This document shows, in pieces, positions 17,997 through 25,935 of a DNA stretch of 64,000 nt; the first letter of the stretch is position 1; the number at the start of each line of letters is the position of its first letter. The position numbers and the translations under genes are program-made. Source of the DNA: Pseudomonadales bacterium (GTDB lineage: Bacteria > Pseudomonadota > Gammaproteobacteria > Pseudomonadales > Pseudohongiellaceae); NCBI GenBank assembly GCA_024234395.1, contig JACKOH010000001.1, positions 1,135,001 through 1,199,000 of the forward strand, read 5' to 3'. The notes beneath the pieces are model-generated. The model had not been told where the DNA came from, searched no databases, and saw nothing but the letters and a program-made list of their open reading frames with translations.

Positions 17997-18677
17997 ATGC
18001 AACAGGCTGATTTAACTGCACTTAGTCTAACCCTGCAACTGGCCGGGCTGAGTACAGTCCTGCTGCTGTTGCTGGGTACGCCGCTGGCCTGGTGGCTGGC
18101 CCGTACGCGTTCGCGGGTTCGGCCGCTGGTGGAAGCGCTGGTGGCGCTGCCGCTGGTGCTGCCGCCCACGGTGCTGGGTTTTTACCTGCTGATCCTGCTC
18201 TCTCCAAACGGCCCGGTCGGGGCGACCCTGCAGGCACTGGGCCTGCCCGGCCTGGCCTTCTCGTTTTCCGGCCTGGTGACCGGTTCGGTAATTTACTCGC
18301 TGCCGTTCGTGGTCCAACCGCTGCAGAATGCGTTTGTCTCGCTCGGTAACCGCCCCCTGGAGGTGGCCGCCACACTCGGCGCAGGACCGCTCAGCCGTTT
18401 TCTGCATGTGGTTTTGCCACTGAGCCGCTTAGGCTATCTGTCGGCTGCAGTGCTGGGGTTTGCCCACACACTGGGCGAGTTTGGCGTCGTGCTCATGATC
18501 GGCGGCAATATTCCCGGTGAGACCCAGGTGGTGTCGATCGCCATATATGAACACGTCGAAGCACTCGCTTACTCCCAGGCCCACGTCCTGGCAGGCCTGC
18601 TGTTGGGAGTGTCGTTTGTGGTTCTGCTGGCGGTAAATCTGGCCAATCGCCGCGCACGACTGACGGGACTATTATGA
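17997..18677 (+). CDS. modB: Molybdate ABC transporter, permease
   Basis: A 226-residue inner-membrane protein with about five hydrophobic helices. The permease-to-ATPase contact loop is seen as EVAATLGAGPLSRFLHVVLP (the EAA motif), followed by LGFAHTLGEFGVVLMIGG, typical of ModB. It starts 27 bases after modA and overlaps modC by four bases (ATGA), so all three are one operon under the ModE operator. Confidence 0.95.
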   Translation: MQQADLTALSLTLQLAGLSTVLLLLLGTPLAWWLARTRSRVRPLVEALVALPLVLPPTVLGFYLLILLSPNGPVGATLQALGLPGLAFSFSGLVTGSVIYSLPFVVQPLQNAFVSLGNRPLEVAATLGAGPLSRFLHVVLPLSRLGYLSAAVLGFAHTLGEFGVVLMIGGNIPGETQVVSIAIYEHVEALAYSQAHVLAGLLLGVSFVVLLAVNLANRRARLTGLL

Positions 18678-19762
18678 TTGAGCTTAATTGTAAGCTGGAA
18701 CATACTGATTTTACTCTGGATGTTGGCTGCACACTTCCCGGACGTGGGGTCACCGTGTTATTCGGCCCTTCCGGGTCCGGCAAGACCAGCCTGCTGCGCA
18801 GCATAGCCGGCCTGGAGCGGCTGGTCGGCGGCCGGGTGGTGGTCAATGGCGAGGTCTGGCAGGACGCCGGATTCCGGTTGCCGGTGCACCGCCGGAGTGT
18901 GGGTTACGTGTTCCAGCAGGCCGGCCTGTTCCCGCACCTGTCGGTGCGGGAGAATCTGCTGTTCGGTGCCCGTCACCGGAGTGGCACAGGCCTGGATGTC
19001 GCACCGGTCGTGGAGACCCTGGGCCTGGCAACGTTACTGTCGCGGGGAGTGCGGGGTCTGTCTGGAGGCGAGCAGCAGCGGGTGGCACTGGGGCGGGCCC
19101 TGCTGAGCAGGCCGCGTCTGCTGTTGCTCGATGAGCCGCTGGCGGCACTGGATGTGGGCAGCAAATCAATGCTCATTCCTTTTCTCGAGAATGCATTGCA
19201 CCTGCTTGATATTCCGGCAATATATGTGACTCACTCACCCGATGAGCTGGTGCGGCTGGCGGATCATGTGGTGGTCATGGAACAGGGTAGGGTTGTCACC
19301 GGCGGCCCTCTGGTAGAGGTATTCAGTGACATTGCCACGCCACTGAATCGACTGGATGACGCCTTCAGTGTCCTGCCGGGCCGGCTGCTGAAGGGACAGC
19401 TACCCGGGCTTTCCGCGGTACAGACCGGTGGCGGCAACGTCTTTCATGTGCCGCTGACCAACCACAAGCGCCACCAGGCGGTACGCCTGAAGATCCAGGC
19501 GAGGGACGTGAGTCTGTGCCTGGAAAAAACAGAAAAAAGCAGTATTCTTAATATCCTGCCAGCGATAGTGGAACAGGTTTCAGAAGTATCTTCGAGTGGC
19601 GGTTGCACGGTCAAGCTGGACCTTAACGGCGACCGGTTGCTGGCCAGGATCTCGGCCTATTCGCGCCAGCAACTGGCCATTGAAACAGGATCCTGTCTGT
19701 ATGCCCAGGTCAAGGCCGTGGCGCTGTTGCAGGGCAGTGAAATCAGCCCCCCAGCAGAATAA
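18674..19762 (+). CDS. modC: Molybdate ABC transporter, ATPase
   Basis: A 362-residue ATPase. Walker A is GPSGSGKTSLL (residue 33 on), the signature is LSGGEQQRVALGRAL, Walker B is RLLLLDEPLAALD, and the switch His is in YVTHSPDEL. A C-terminal molybdate-binding TOBE domain follows (about residues 290-355). The gene overlaps modB at its start. Its last 20 bases overlap the 3' end of modE on the opposite strand, so the two terminate into each other. Confidence 0.95.
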   Translation: MIELNCKLEHTDFTLDVGCTLPGRGVTVLFGPSGSGKTSLLRSIAGLERLVGGRVVVNGEVWQDAGFRLPVHRRSVGYVFQQAGLFPHLSVRENLLFGARHRSGTGLDVAPVVETLGLATLLSRGVRGLSGGEQQRVALGRALLSRPRLLLLDEPLAALDVGSKSMLIPFLENALHLLDIPAIYVTHSPDELVRLADHVVVMEQGRVVTGGPLVEVFSDIATPLNRLDDAFSVLPGRLLKGQLPGLSAVQTGGGNVFHVPLTNHKRHQAVRLKIQARDVSLCLEKTEKSSILNILPAIVEQVSEVSSSGGCTVKLDLNGDRLLARISAYSRQQLAIETGSCLYAQVKAVALLQGSEISPPAE

Positions 19763-20537
19763 CGCTGGAAGCTTTGAAGAAGGCGGTGATGGACTGATTT
19801 TCCGCCAGCCCCATCCGCGCAGCACTGCGGTTGGTGATAACGGCATTGAGGGTTTTGTCGTCGCCGATATCGATATGCACGTCGGTATTAACCTTGCCGC
19901 GTACCAGCCTGGCAATCCGACCGGTAATGATATTCCTGGCGCTCACGCTCAGCTCCGGGCTGGAGCTCAGCAGGACTGACGACGCTTTCACCAGGGCCAC
20001 CAGCGTTCTGCCCGGTCGCGCATCCAGATCGATCCGACTCTGCTCGGTAATGATTGCCACCAGGTCCACGGCGTCGTTGACCCGCAGGGTAACTTCCGCA
20101 TTGACCGCTCCCGGCTGCACCCGGGTGACCGTACCGAGGAACTGGTTGCCGGCGCTGCTGACCAGTTGATTGGATTTGACAAAGCTGGCCAGGTCGTCGA
20201 GTCGGTCGACCTGTCTCCCCAGCTGGCTGACAAAATCGCTGTGCTGCTGTTGCAGGCGCGCGAATCCCGCCAGGATTGATTCCCCATGGGGCGTAAGGCG
20301 GCTGCCACCGCCCTGGCTGCCTCCCGCCGAGCGGGTGACCAGTGGCTCCGCGGACAGGTTATTCATGCGTTCCAGGCGTTCCCAGGCAGTCTTGTAACTG
20401 ATACCCAGCTCTCTGGCCGCTGCGCTGATGGAACCGGACTGTTGAATGGCATCCAGCAGACGCATCTGCTCCAGGGCAAAGGTGTTGCCGGTACTGTCCG
20501 CTGCCAGCCAGATCCGGCCTTCGAGTTTATCGGCCAT
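19743..20537 (-). CDS. modE: Molybdate-responsive transcriptional regulator
   Basis: A protein of 264 residues. The N-terminal LysR-type winged helix is clear: LLDAIQQSGSISAAARELGISYKTAWERLE in part, then SAGGSQGGGSRLTPHGE, equivalent to the glycine-rich stretch of E. coli ModE. Two TOBE domains follow (residues about 130-195 and 200-264; each with the 'SARN.I.G.I' type of opening) that bind molybdate. ATG 20537 is favoured because AAGGA stands 7-8 bases before it; the frame stays open to 20609. It should repress modABC through the operator at 16960. Confidence 0.93.
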   Translation of the reverse strand: MADKLEGRIWLAADSTGNTFALEQMRLLDAIQQSGSISAAARELGISYKTAWERLERMNNLSAEPLVTRSAGGSQGGGSRLTPHGESILAGFARLQQQHSDFVSQLGRQVDRLDDLASFVKSNQLVSSAGNQFLGTVTRVQPGAVNAEVTLRVNDAVDLVAIITEQSRIDLDARPGRTLVALVKASSVLLSSSPELSVSARNIITGRIARLVRGKVNTDVHIDIGDDKTLNAVITNRSAARMGLAENQSITAFFKASSVILLGG

Positions 20538-20956
20538 CCGCGCGTCCTTGAATGTGAACGGTGTGGCGTGATTTTGCGGGTCGCCCTCGACTGAGGTACC
20601 TGCAGCCACGGATTAGTCCCCATTTTCCCACAGACTAACGTGACACTCCTAGAAAAGAAGGGTTGAATTGGCACTGGGAGTCTCTTCCAGAAGAGTTGAA
20701 ATAAAGTCTATAACTAACTGAAATATATAATTATATTTCTTTTTTAGCTGTTGATAGATGGAGTGGTCTTCATTGCGTCTGCGGTTGGTTCTTGAGGAGC
20801 CGTGGGGCCTTGCAAGGTGACGGCAGGCAGGGTGTTTGCTAAGCGTTGATAACACCACTTGCAAACCTTTCCGGGCAGGTTCACCTTTAGAGCTGCTACC
20901 GGTCCGATGACCGCTAGTTAAAACTACCTGCCAACAACAATAACTGGAGTATATCC
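20538..20956. other. Divergent intergenic region between modE and a cupin gene
   Basis: About 420 bases. An AT-rich segment at 20698-20745 (AAATATATAATTATATTTC) is likely promoter or curved DNA. No gene seen. There is no second copy of the ModE palindrome here. Confidence 0.4.
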
Positions 20957-21487
20957 ATGCACAGAATTCCCCTTGCCGTCCTGGCTGTCGGCATCCTGAA
21001 CCTGCCGTTTCTGGTCCTGGCCCAGACCACGCCGGCGCCGGCCCAGACGCCCGAAGCAACCGATGTCACGGCGATGGCTATCCGGAACTTTATCGATGCC
21101 CTGCCCAGGGACCAGGTCAGTGACCGCCCGATCCGGGTGGTGGATGTCACGGGCGATTACCGGGTGGGCGTCTACGGGGTATTCCGCCCCCAGGGAGTGG
21201 CCGGTGACGCCAATCTGCATCAGGTCGACACCACCGAAATCTATTTAATGCTGGAGGGCGAGGCGACCCTGGTGACCGGCGGGACGCTCATCGATCCGTA
21301 TCGCCCCGAAACTTCGACCACCAGCCTGCGTGGCAGAGGCATCGAGGGAGGTGTCAGCCGGCGGGTTGTGCCGGGCGATGTGGTTATCATTCCAGGCCAC
21401 ACACCCCACTGGTGGAGTGAACTGCACAGTGACATCGAGTACCTGATTTTCCGGCCGGATCCGGACAAGCGCCTGAACCTGCGTTAG
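20957..21487 (+). CDS. Exported cupin-domain protein
   Basis: A 176-residue protein with signal peptide (LAVLAVGILNLPFLVLA, cleavage near AQTT). The cupin fold covers about residues 65-170: LHQVDTTEIYLMLEGEATLVTGG in part provides the first motif (H...E), and VVPGDVVIIPGHTPHWWSEL the second, with a metal-binding His in PHWW. Single-domain exported cupins bind a metal and may act as isomerases, dioxygenases or sugar/peptide binders. The substrate cannot be told. Gene stands alone. Confidence 0.8.
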   Translation: MHRIPLAVLAVGILNLPFLVLAQTTPAPAQTPEATDVTAMAIRNFIDALPRDQVSDRPIRVVDVTGDYRVGVYGVFRPQGVAGDANLHQVDTTEIYLMLEGEATLVTGGTLIDPYRPETSTTSLRGRGIEGGVSRRVVPGDVVIIPGHTPHWWSELHSDIEYLIFRPDPDKRLNLR

Positions 21488-21547
21488 ACAGCCGGTGGGT
21501 GCCGGGCCTGTCAGCCGGAGGCAATCTTCAGGAACAGGGGCCGGGAA

Positions 21548-22057
21548 TCAGCGCTCGACTACCTCGTACATCCAGGTATGCCCCTCGGTGACTTCGACGG
21601 CGCCCAGCCCCAGGCCGTCGCCGTATTTGCGGCTGAGCTCAGCCAGTACCGGTTCGATTGCTGGGCCACTGGTAATTCGCTCGAGGCGCTGTTCGTAGAG
21701 GCGGCCGTCGATGCGGAGAATGACCCGGTCGTCCTCCTCGATATAGTGAGGCCATTGTTTCCACAGTGCTCCATAACCGGTAGTCATGTAGCCACTGACA
21801 ACAAACAGCCGACCGTCATAAACCGCCAGCCAGACGGTGCGCGAACGGGCCGGCGTGAGAGTCTGAAACTGGATCGTCTGCCGGTCCTGGAGAAAACTCC
21901 AGTCATCGGGAGCAGGGCTTAGTTCTCCACTGCGGAATGGTCCGCCGCTGATAATTTCCAGAGGGCCGTCGTGAAAGCGCATGCCGACCAGGAAAATAAC
22001 CACGACCAGCAGTACAGTCAGAAGAGTAATGAACAGTCGTTTAAAAAAGGTGAGCAC
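21548..22057 (-). CDS. Membrane-anchored protein with possible split-barrel fold
   Basis: A 169-residue protein started at GTG 22057, which has GGGGAAA upstream and gives an immediate N-terminal membrane anchor (LFITLLTVLLVVVIFLVG). The longer frame to 22348 has no sensible N-terminus. The periplasmic part has QTLTPARSRTVWLAVYDG and LFVVSGY, which recalls the DUF2255/FMN-binding split-barrel group ('T.GR.SG..R..W.V.DG.LYV.S'). I hold that match loosely. Divergent from the next gene. Confidence 0.6.
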   Translation of the reverse strand: MLTFFKRLFITLLTVLLVVVIFLVGMRFHDGPLEIISGGPFRSGELSPAPDDWSFLQDRQTIQFQTLTPARSRTVWLAVYDGRLFVVSGYMTTGYGALWKQWPHYIEEDDRVILRIDGRLYEQRLERITSGPAIEPVLAELSRKYGDGLGLGAVEVTEGHTWMYEVVER

Positions 22058-22144
22058 AGAATTTCCCCAGCGGTATCGTAACAGTGTAGGCTTAACCCTA
22101 ACATTTTCCGGGCAGCAGCAGAAGAATCCAAGGCTGGCAACAGG

Positions 22145-22666
22145 ATGAAAATAGGGCAGCACAACCGTGATACCGAAACGCTGCGGCGACCGACGACCAG
22201 GACGATAGTTGTGCTGCTGCTGGCACTTACTACCTGCCACACAGAACCCTCGGAAGTGACCAGTATTTCCCTGCAGCGCACCGCCTGCTTCGGCATCTGC
22301 CCGGTTTACGCCGTGACAATTTATTCCGACGGTCTGGTGGAGTTTCACGGAGAACGCTTCGTCGAGTCGGCCGGCGACTTTCAGTACCGGATCGAACAGG
22401 AAGATTTTGCCAGTCTCGCGGCTTTCGCCGAGCAGATCGATTTCTTTTCTTTAGATACCGAGTATCGTTATAAGACCGGACCGAACGGCGAGCGTATCGC
22501 GGTGTCCGATCTGCCCTCACGGATCACAACGGTGGAAAAGGCCGGAGAGAGCAAAACCGTACTCAATTATTTCGGTGGCCCCGAAGCTTTAACAGCTTTT
22601 GAAAACCTGATAGACCAGCTCGCCCGGACAGCCGACAGGATCGGTTCGACGGCACCTTCGCTGTAA
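22145..22666 (+). CDS. DUF6438-type envelope protein
   Basis: A 173-residue protein. After a basic N-terminus and hydrophobic stretch (TIVVLLLALTTC) comes SISLQRTACFGICPVYAVTIYSDG in part; the 'ER..CFG.CP.Y.V.I..DG' signature is that of DUF6438 proteins. The Cys in LTTC could be a lipobox, though Thr before Cys is unusual. The function of the family is not known to me. Transcribed rightward with the next genes, but with a 114-base gap. Confidence 0.72.
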   Translation: MKIGQHNRDTETLRRPTTRTIVVLLLALTTCHTEPSEVTSISLQRTACFGICPVYAVTIYSDGLVEFHGERFVESAGDFQYRIEQEDFASLAAFAEQIDFFSLDTEYRYKTGPNGERIAVSDLPSRITTVEKAGESKTVLNYFGGPEALTAFENLIDQLARTADRIGSTAPSL

Positions 22667-22780
22667 CTGCAGCGACAACGCGGGAAGTGGACTTTTGACA
22701 ACCTCGCCCAGCCGGGGCACAGTAGCTCCCAATCCCGCACAACCGGATTCAACCCCAATCAACAAAAACGAGGCACGACC

Positions 22781-23032
22781 ATGGAAGCAAACAGTCTGAT
22801 CGCCATTCTGATTATCGGCGCCATCGCCGGGTGGCTGGCAGGAAAAATACTCAAAGGACAGGGCTTCGGCCTGGTTGGCAACATAGTCGTCGGTATTGTC
22901 GGCGCCCTGGTAGGCGGGTTTCTGTTCGATATCCTGGGTATCGTTATGGGGGGCTTGCTGGGGTCCATTATCATGGCCACGCTCGGAGCCGTGGTACTGC
23001 TTTACGTGGTGAGCCTGATAAAAAAAGTCTGA
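22781..23032 (+). CDS. GlsB/YeaQ/YmgE family membrane protein
   Basis: An 83-residue protein with three hydrophobic helices and the family glycine pattern: IAGWLAGKILKGQGFGL, then NIVVGIVGALVGGFLF and GGLLGSIIMATLGAVVLL. These transglycosylase-associated small proteins are often stress-induced; the molecular role is unsettled. GAGG lies ahead of the ATG. Full family length. Confidence 0.9.
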   Translation: MEANSLIAILIIGAIAGWLAGKILKGQGFGLVGNIVVGIVGALVGGFLFDILGIVMGGLLGSIIMATLGAVVLLYVVSLIKKV

Positions 23033-23232
23033 CTACGATAACCGGCATCAGCACCTGCCCATGACATCGGATTTGCAGCGCAAAGATTGCTGACCAGTAA
23101 GCTGTCGGTGTCTGTCAACCGAACGAAGTATGGCACGTTGATGCCTCTGTTGGCCCTCCGTCGATCAGTAACGTGTCGATCGACAGCAATGCTGGTGCCG
23201 ACTTACTTCCTGATGGAACGGAGATCTGAATC

Positions 23233-23655
23233 ATGTCAGACAATCGCAATGAAAACCTGAATACCCTGCTGGAGACTCTCAGTCCGGCCCGCCGCAAATT
23301 CATCAAGCAGGGCCTGATGGTAGCTGGTAGCGCAGCGCTGGTATTGCCGAGTTCGACCCTGCTGGCTCAGCAGAATCAACAACCAGGTTCGGGTGGCAAG
23401 GGTAAGGGAAAAGGCAAGGGTGACGGCGATGGGACTTTCCAGGGAGGGAAGGGTAAAGGTAAAGGTGACGGCACCTTCCAGGGTGGCAAGGGCAAGGGTA
23501 AAGGTGATGGCACCTTCCAGAGTGGCAAGGGCAAAGGCAAGGGCGATGGTTCGTTCCCCGGGGGCAAGGGGAAGGGCAAGGGAAGCGGTGATGGCGGCCT
23601 TCCCGGTGGCCAGGGGGCCGGCAAAGGGAAAGGCAAGGGCAAAGGTGCAATCTAG
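23233..23655 (+). CDS. Tat-exported Lys-Gly repeat protein, possible modified-peptide precursor
   Basis: A 140-residue protein. GGAG stands 9 bases before ATG 23233. The N-terminus has a twin-arginine signal (SPARRKFIKQG, residues 17-27, then GSAALVLPSSTLLAQ). Everything after about residue 52 is repeats of a 13-residue module GGKGKGKGDGTFQ: about five copies, with variants SGKGKGKGDGSFP and a longer first and fifth copy. The DNA is a 39-base tandem repeat. The last codons read ...GAI then TAG, and the TAG is the first base-pairs of an inserted palindromic element (23652-23922), so the original C-terminus may have been replaced. The next gene encodes a PqqD-like domain fused to a methyltransferase. 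A role as substrate of that enzyme is inference. Confidence 0.75.
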   Translation: MSDNRNENLNTLLETLSPARRKFIKQGLMVAGSAALVLPSSTLLAQQNQQPGSGGKGKGKGKGDGDGTFQGGKGKGKGDGTFQGGKGKGKGDGTFQSGKGKGKGDGSFPGGKGKGKGSGDGGLPGGQGAGKGKGKGKGAI

Positions 23656-23922
23656 TGTCCTGTCCGGTTAATTCGTCGCATTTCAGCGTGCCAGCCAAGG
23701 TTCCTGGCAAGGCGCGCCTTGCAGGCAATGGCCGTAGCCCTTGTCAAAAGGCGCAACGCGGCCAGGGGGTCTTGGCTGGCACGCCCTCCGGGAGCCTGCA
23801 TAAAGCGCTGTAGCAGCGTTGCGACCCTTGGAAATACAACCAGTATTCCCTGCGGATCGCGCCTCACTACAGCGCTTTATGCAGGCTCTGAAATACAACG
23901 AATTAACCGGACAGGACACTAG
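23652..23922. mobile_element. MITE-like palindromic element, long copy
   Basis: About 270 bases bounded by perfect inverted repeats of 23 bases starting AGTGTCCTGTCCGGTTAAT and ending with the reverse complement. Both ends are flanked by CTAG-type sequence. Inside there is a second inverted pair (GCGTGCCAGCCAAG with CTTGGCTGGCACGC) and another around AAGCGCTGTAG / CTACAGCGCTT. It encodes no transposase. A short version of the same element stands at 28190-28245, and both are followed by AGCAGCCAGT. Confidence 0.8.
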
Positions 23923-23948
23923 CAGCCAGTCTTTTTCCACTCCAACGA

Positions 23949-25223
23949 TTGTCGATCGTGCAGCCAGAGCCTGCTGACAGCAACCCGCTCGGCACCCTAT
24001 CTATGACTGCAGAAAAGTTGTTCCTCAAGCACAATCCCGGCAATGCGGTATTTGCCTCCGAACAGGAATTCCTGGTCTATTGTTTACCGACCGACCGCCT
24101 CGAACGGCTTAACAGTAGCGCCGCACTGCTTTATGAATTATGCGATGGAACCCGCACCCGTGAGGGGGTCCTAAAACTCCTCACAGACACCGGTGTCAGA
24201 ATCGACAGTGGTGAATTGCTACACCACAGAACCTGGCTGGACCAGGCTGTAGAGAGCCAACTGCTATTGAAGTCCGTCAGTCCATCGAATGCGGGCATCC
24301 CGCCCGGTTCTTCGACCAACCTCGATAGTTTCACCAGACAGGCACAGCAACTGCGGGATGAAGGGGCTATCCTTGCCGCTTTCGTCTGTCAGGCCCAGGC
24401 CTGCAACCTGGCACCTGACGAGGCCAGTTGCTGGCTGGAACTGGGGGAACTGGCCCATATCCTTGGTCGCCGTGACGACGCCAGGGAGGCGTACTCCCGT
24501 TATCTCGAACTGCAGCCGGATAACGCCGAAGCCCGGCATATTCTGCATGCATTGAACGATCAGACCCCTCCCGATCGGGCGCCGGACGACTGCATACGTC
24601 AGTTGTATGCACGCTTCTCCAGCTTCTATGAAGACAACATGTGCGACGACCTGGGTTACGAGGCACCTCAGCGGCTTCAGGAGTTACTCAGTCAACATTT
24701 CAGTGACACCGGACACCTTGAAATTCTGGAACTGGGATGTGGCACCGGTCTGGCCGGCAAAGTCCTCAAACCCTATGCATCACGACTGACCGGGGTCGAT
24801 CTGTCGCCGGAGATGATTGAGAGATGCCGAGTCACTGGTCTGTATGATGAACTGGCCGTTGCAGAAATTACCGGCTACCTGCTGCAGGCAATCACTGATA
24901 GCTGCCGGTTTGACCTGATTGCCGCCTGTGATACGCTGATTTACTTTGGCGATCTCAACCAGGTTTTTATCTCCGCTGTTCAGCTACTTGCTCCGGGTGG
25001 CAGCCTGGCCTTCACGGTAGAGAAGGGTGCGGACAATGATTTCACCCTGACTGATTCCGGACGCTACTCCCATTCAGAAACCTATCTTAGATCCCTGGCC
25101 GCGAAAGCGGAATTGCAGGTGATTGAACTGCGGGAGGGCTTTCTTCGCTATGAGTACGGAGAGCCGGTGAGTGGTTATATCGTGCTGTTAAGCAAGTCTG
25201 AAGGAAGCCAGGGTAGATTCTGA
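23949..25223 (+). CDS. PqqD-like RRE + TPR + SAM-dependent methyltransferase fusion
   Basis: A protein of up to 424 residues with three domains. Residues 30-108 match the PqqD/RiPP recognition element: VYCLPTDRLERLNSSAALL, then YELCDGTRTREGVLKLL and a final helix ending LLLKS. Residues 128-202 are TPR-like helices (AREAYSRYLELQPDNAEA). Residues 213-415 are a class I methyltransferase with the SAM motif ILELGCGTGLAG and a second strand GVDLSPEMIERC, resembling TPR-containing COG4976 methyltransferases. The frame opens with TTG 23949; ATG 24003 directly before the RRE is the better start, but neither has a ribosome site, perhaps because the inserted element ending at 23922 displaced it. RREs bind leader peptides of modified peptides, so the upstream repeat protein is an obvious candidate substrate. 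Confidence 0.85.
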   Translation: MSIVQPEPADSNPLGTLSMTAEKLFLKHNPGNAVFASEQEFLVYCLPTDRLERLNSSAALLYELCDGTRTREGVLKLLTDTGVRIDSGELLHHRTWLDQAVESQLLLKSVSPSNAGIPPGSSTNLDSFTRQAQQLRDEGAILAAFVCQAQACNLAPDEASCWLELGELAHILGRRDDAREAYSRYLELQPDNAEARHILHALNDQTPPDRAPDDCIRQLYARFSSFYEDNMCDDLGYEAPQRLQELLSQHFSDTGHLEILELGCGTGLAGKVLKPYASRLTGVDLSPEMIERCRVTGLYDELAVAEITGYLLQAITDSCRFDLIAACDTLIYFGDLNQVFISAVQLLAPGGSLAFTVEKGADNDFTLTDSGRYSHSETYLRSLAAKAELQVIELREGFLRYEYGEPVSGYIVLLSKSEGSQGRF

Positions 25224-25266
25224 ACCGCTTGTTAGACGTGAGTCTGTGCGTTATAAAAACAGTTCT

Positions 25267-25557
25267 ATGGAAAATTTCCAGACCCTCAAAGCCATTCTCC
25301 TGACTATAGAACTCGTCGTCAGTTTCCTGCCGATCTTCCTGTTCTGGATCATTGAAACCACGCTGTGGCTGGCGGGATTTTTCGGAGTACTGTTCGCTGC
25401 TCTGATGGCGTTATTCAATCCGGAGTCGCAATCCGTTCTTCCTCCGGCAGTGGCGTCCAGCCTGCGATTTCAGATTTTGCTTCCGCTCGCACTTCTGATC
25501 GGTTTCATCGGCTTTTATGGTATCGTCAATCTCCGGAATCGATTAACAGACTGCTAG
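25267..25557 (+). CDS. Membrane protein, 5' part of a probably frameshifted gene
   Basis: About 96 residues from ATG 25267 (MENFQTLKAILL), with three hydrophobic helices (VVSFLPIFLFWII, FFGVLFAALMAL, ILLPLALLIGFIGFYG). The frame stops at 25557, but the next frame continues immediately with basic and hydrophobic segments of the same character to 25799. Together they would make one protein of roughly 175 residues with about five helices. The family is not recognised. Confidence 0.5.
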   Translation: MENFQTLKAILLTIELVVSFLPIFLFWIIETTLWLAGFFGVLFAALMALFNPESQSVLPPAVASSLRFQILLPLALLIGFIGFYGIVNLRNRLTDC

Positions 25558-25799
25558 TCGCAGGGGGTGAGCAGCCGCAGAAGACCAGGCATCTGGTAGC
25601 GACACTGATCGGTTTGCTTCTCGCGATTCTGCCATTTGTTCTGACTTTTCCGGATCAGAAGTCCCTGTTGCAACTGGGTCTGTATTCTTTTTTTCTCCTT
25701 TGGGCGCTTATTCGATGCTCTATACGCGATTCACTTTTTGATTTTGAGCCTTTATTACAGCACCAGGAACCGATTACTCATAGGGAAACCGGGCAATAA
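25539..25799 (+). pseudogene. Continuation of the membrane gene in another frame
   Basis: From about 25539 the reading continues as LLVAGGEQPQKTRHLVATLI and then GLLLAILPFVLTF and LGLYSFFLLWALI. No ATG, GTG or TTG begins this segment near the overlap, so it cannot be a normal separate gene. A single-base insertion or deletion near 25540-25555 would join it to the upstream frame. Programmed frameshifting is less likely: no slippery run is visible there. Confidence 0.4.
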
Positions 25800-25935
25800 T
25801 TGAAAAAAGGAAAGGCAACCCGGCTTGCGCGGCCGATAAATTTAGTGCTATACGAACCCTATGCCGTTGCGGAACACCTCACGAGCAGTAGTGGCCGTAC
25901 TCCAGAATCCATAATAAAAATTACCGGAATTTTCC

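Noticed and set aside
21548..22348. 266-residue form of the membrane-anchored protein
   Set aside because: The first 97 residues have no membrane or domain logic and cross the start of the divergent gene; GTG 22057 has a ribosome site.
23303..23728. Long minus-strand frame opposite the Lys-Gly repeat gene
   Set aside because: It is a mirror of the tandem repeat, rich in Pro/Leu/Cys by codon reversal, and runs into the palindromic element.
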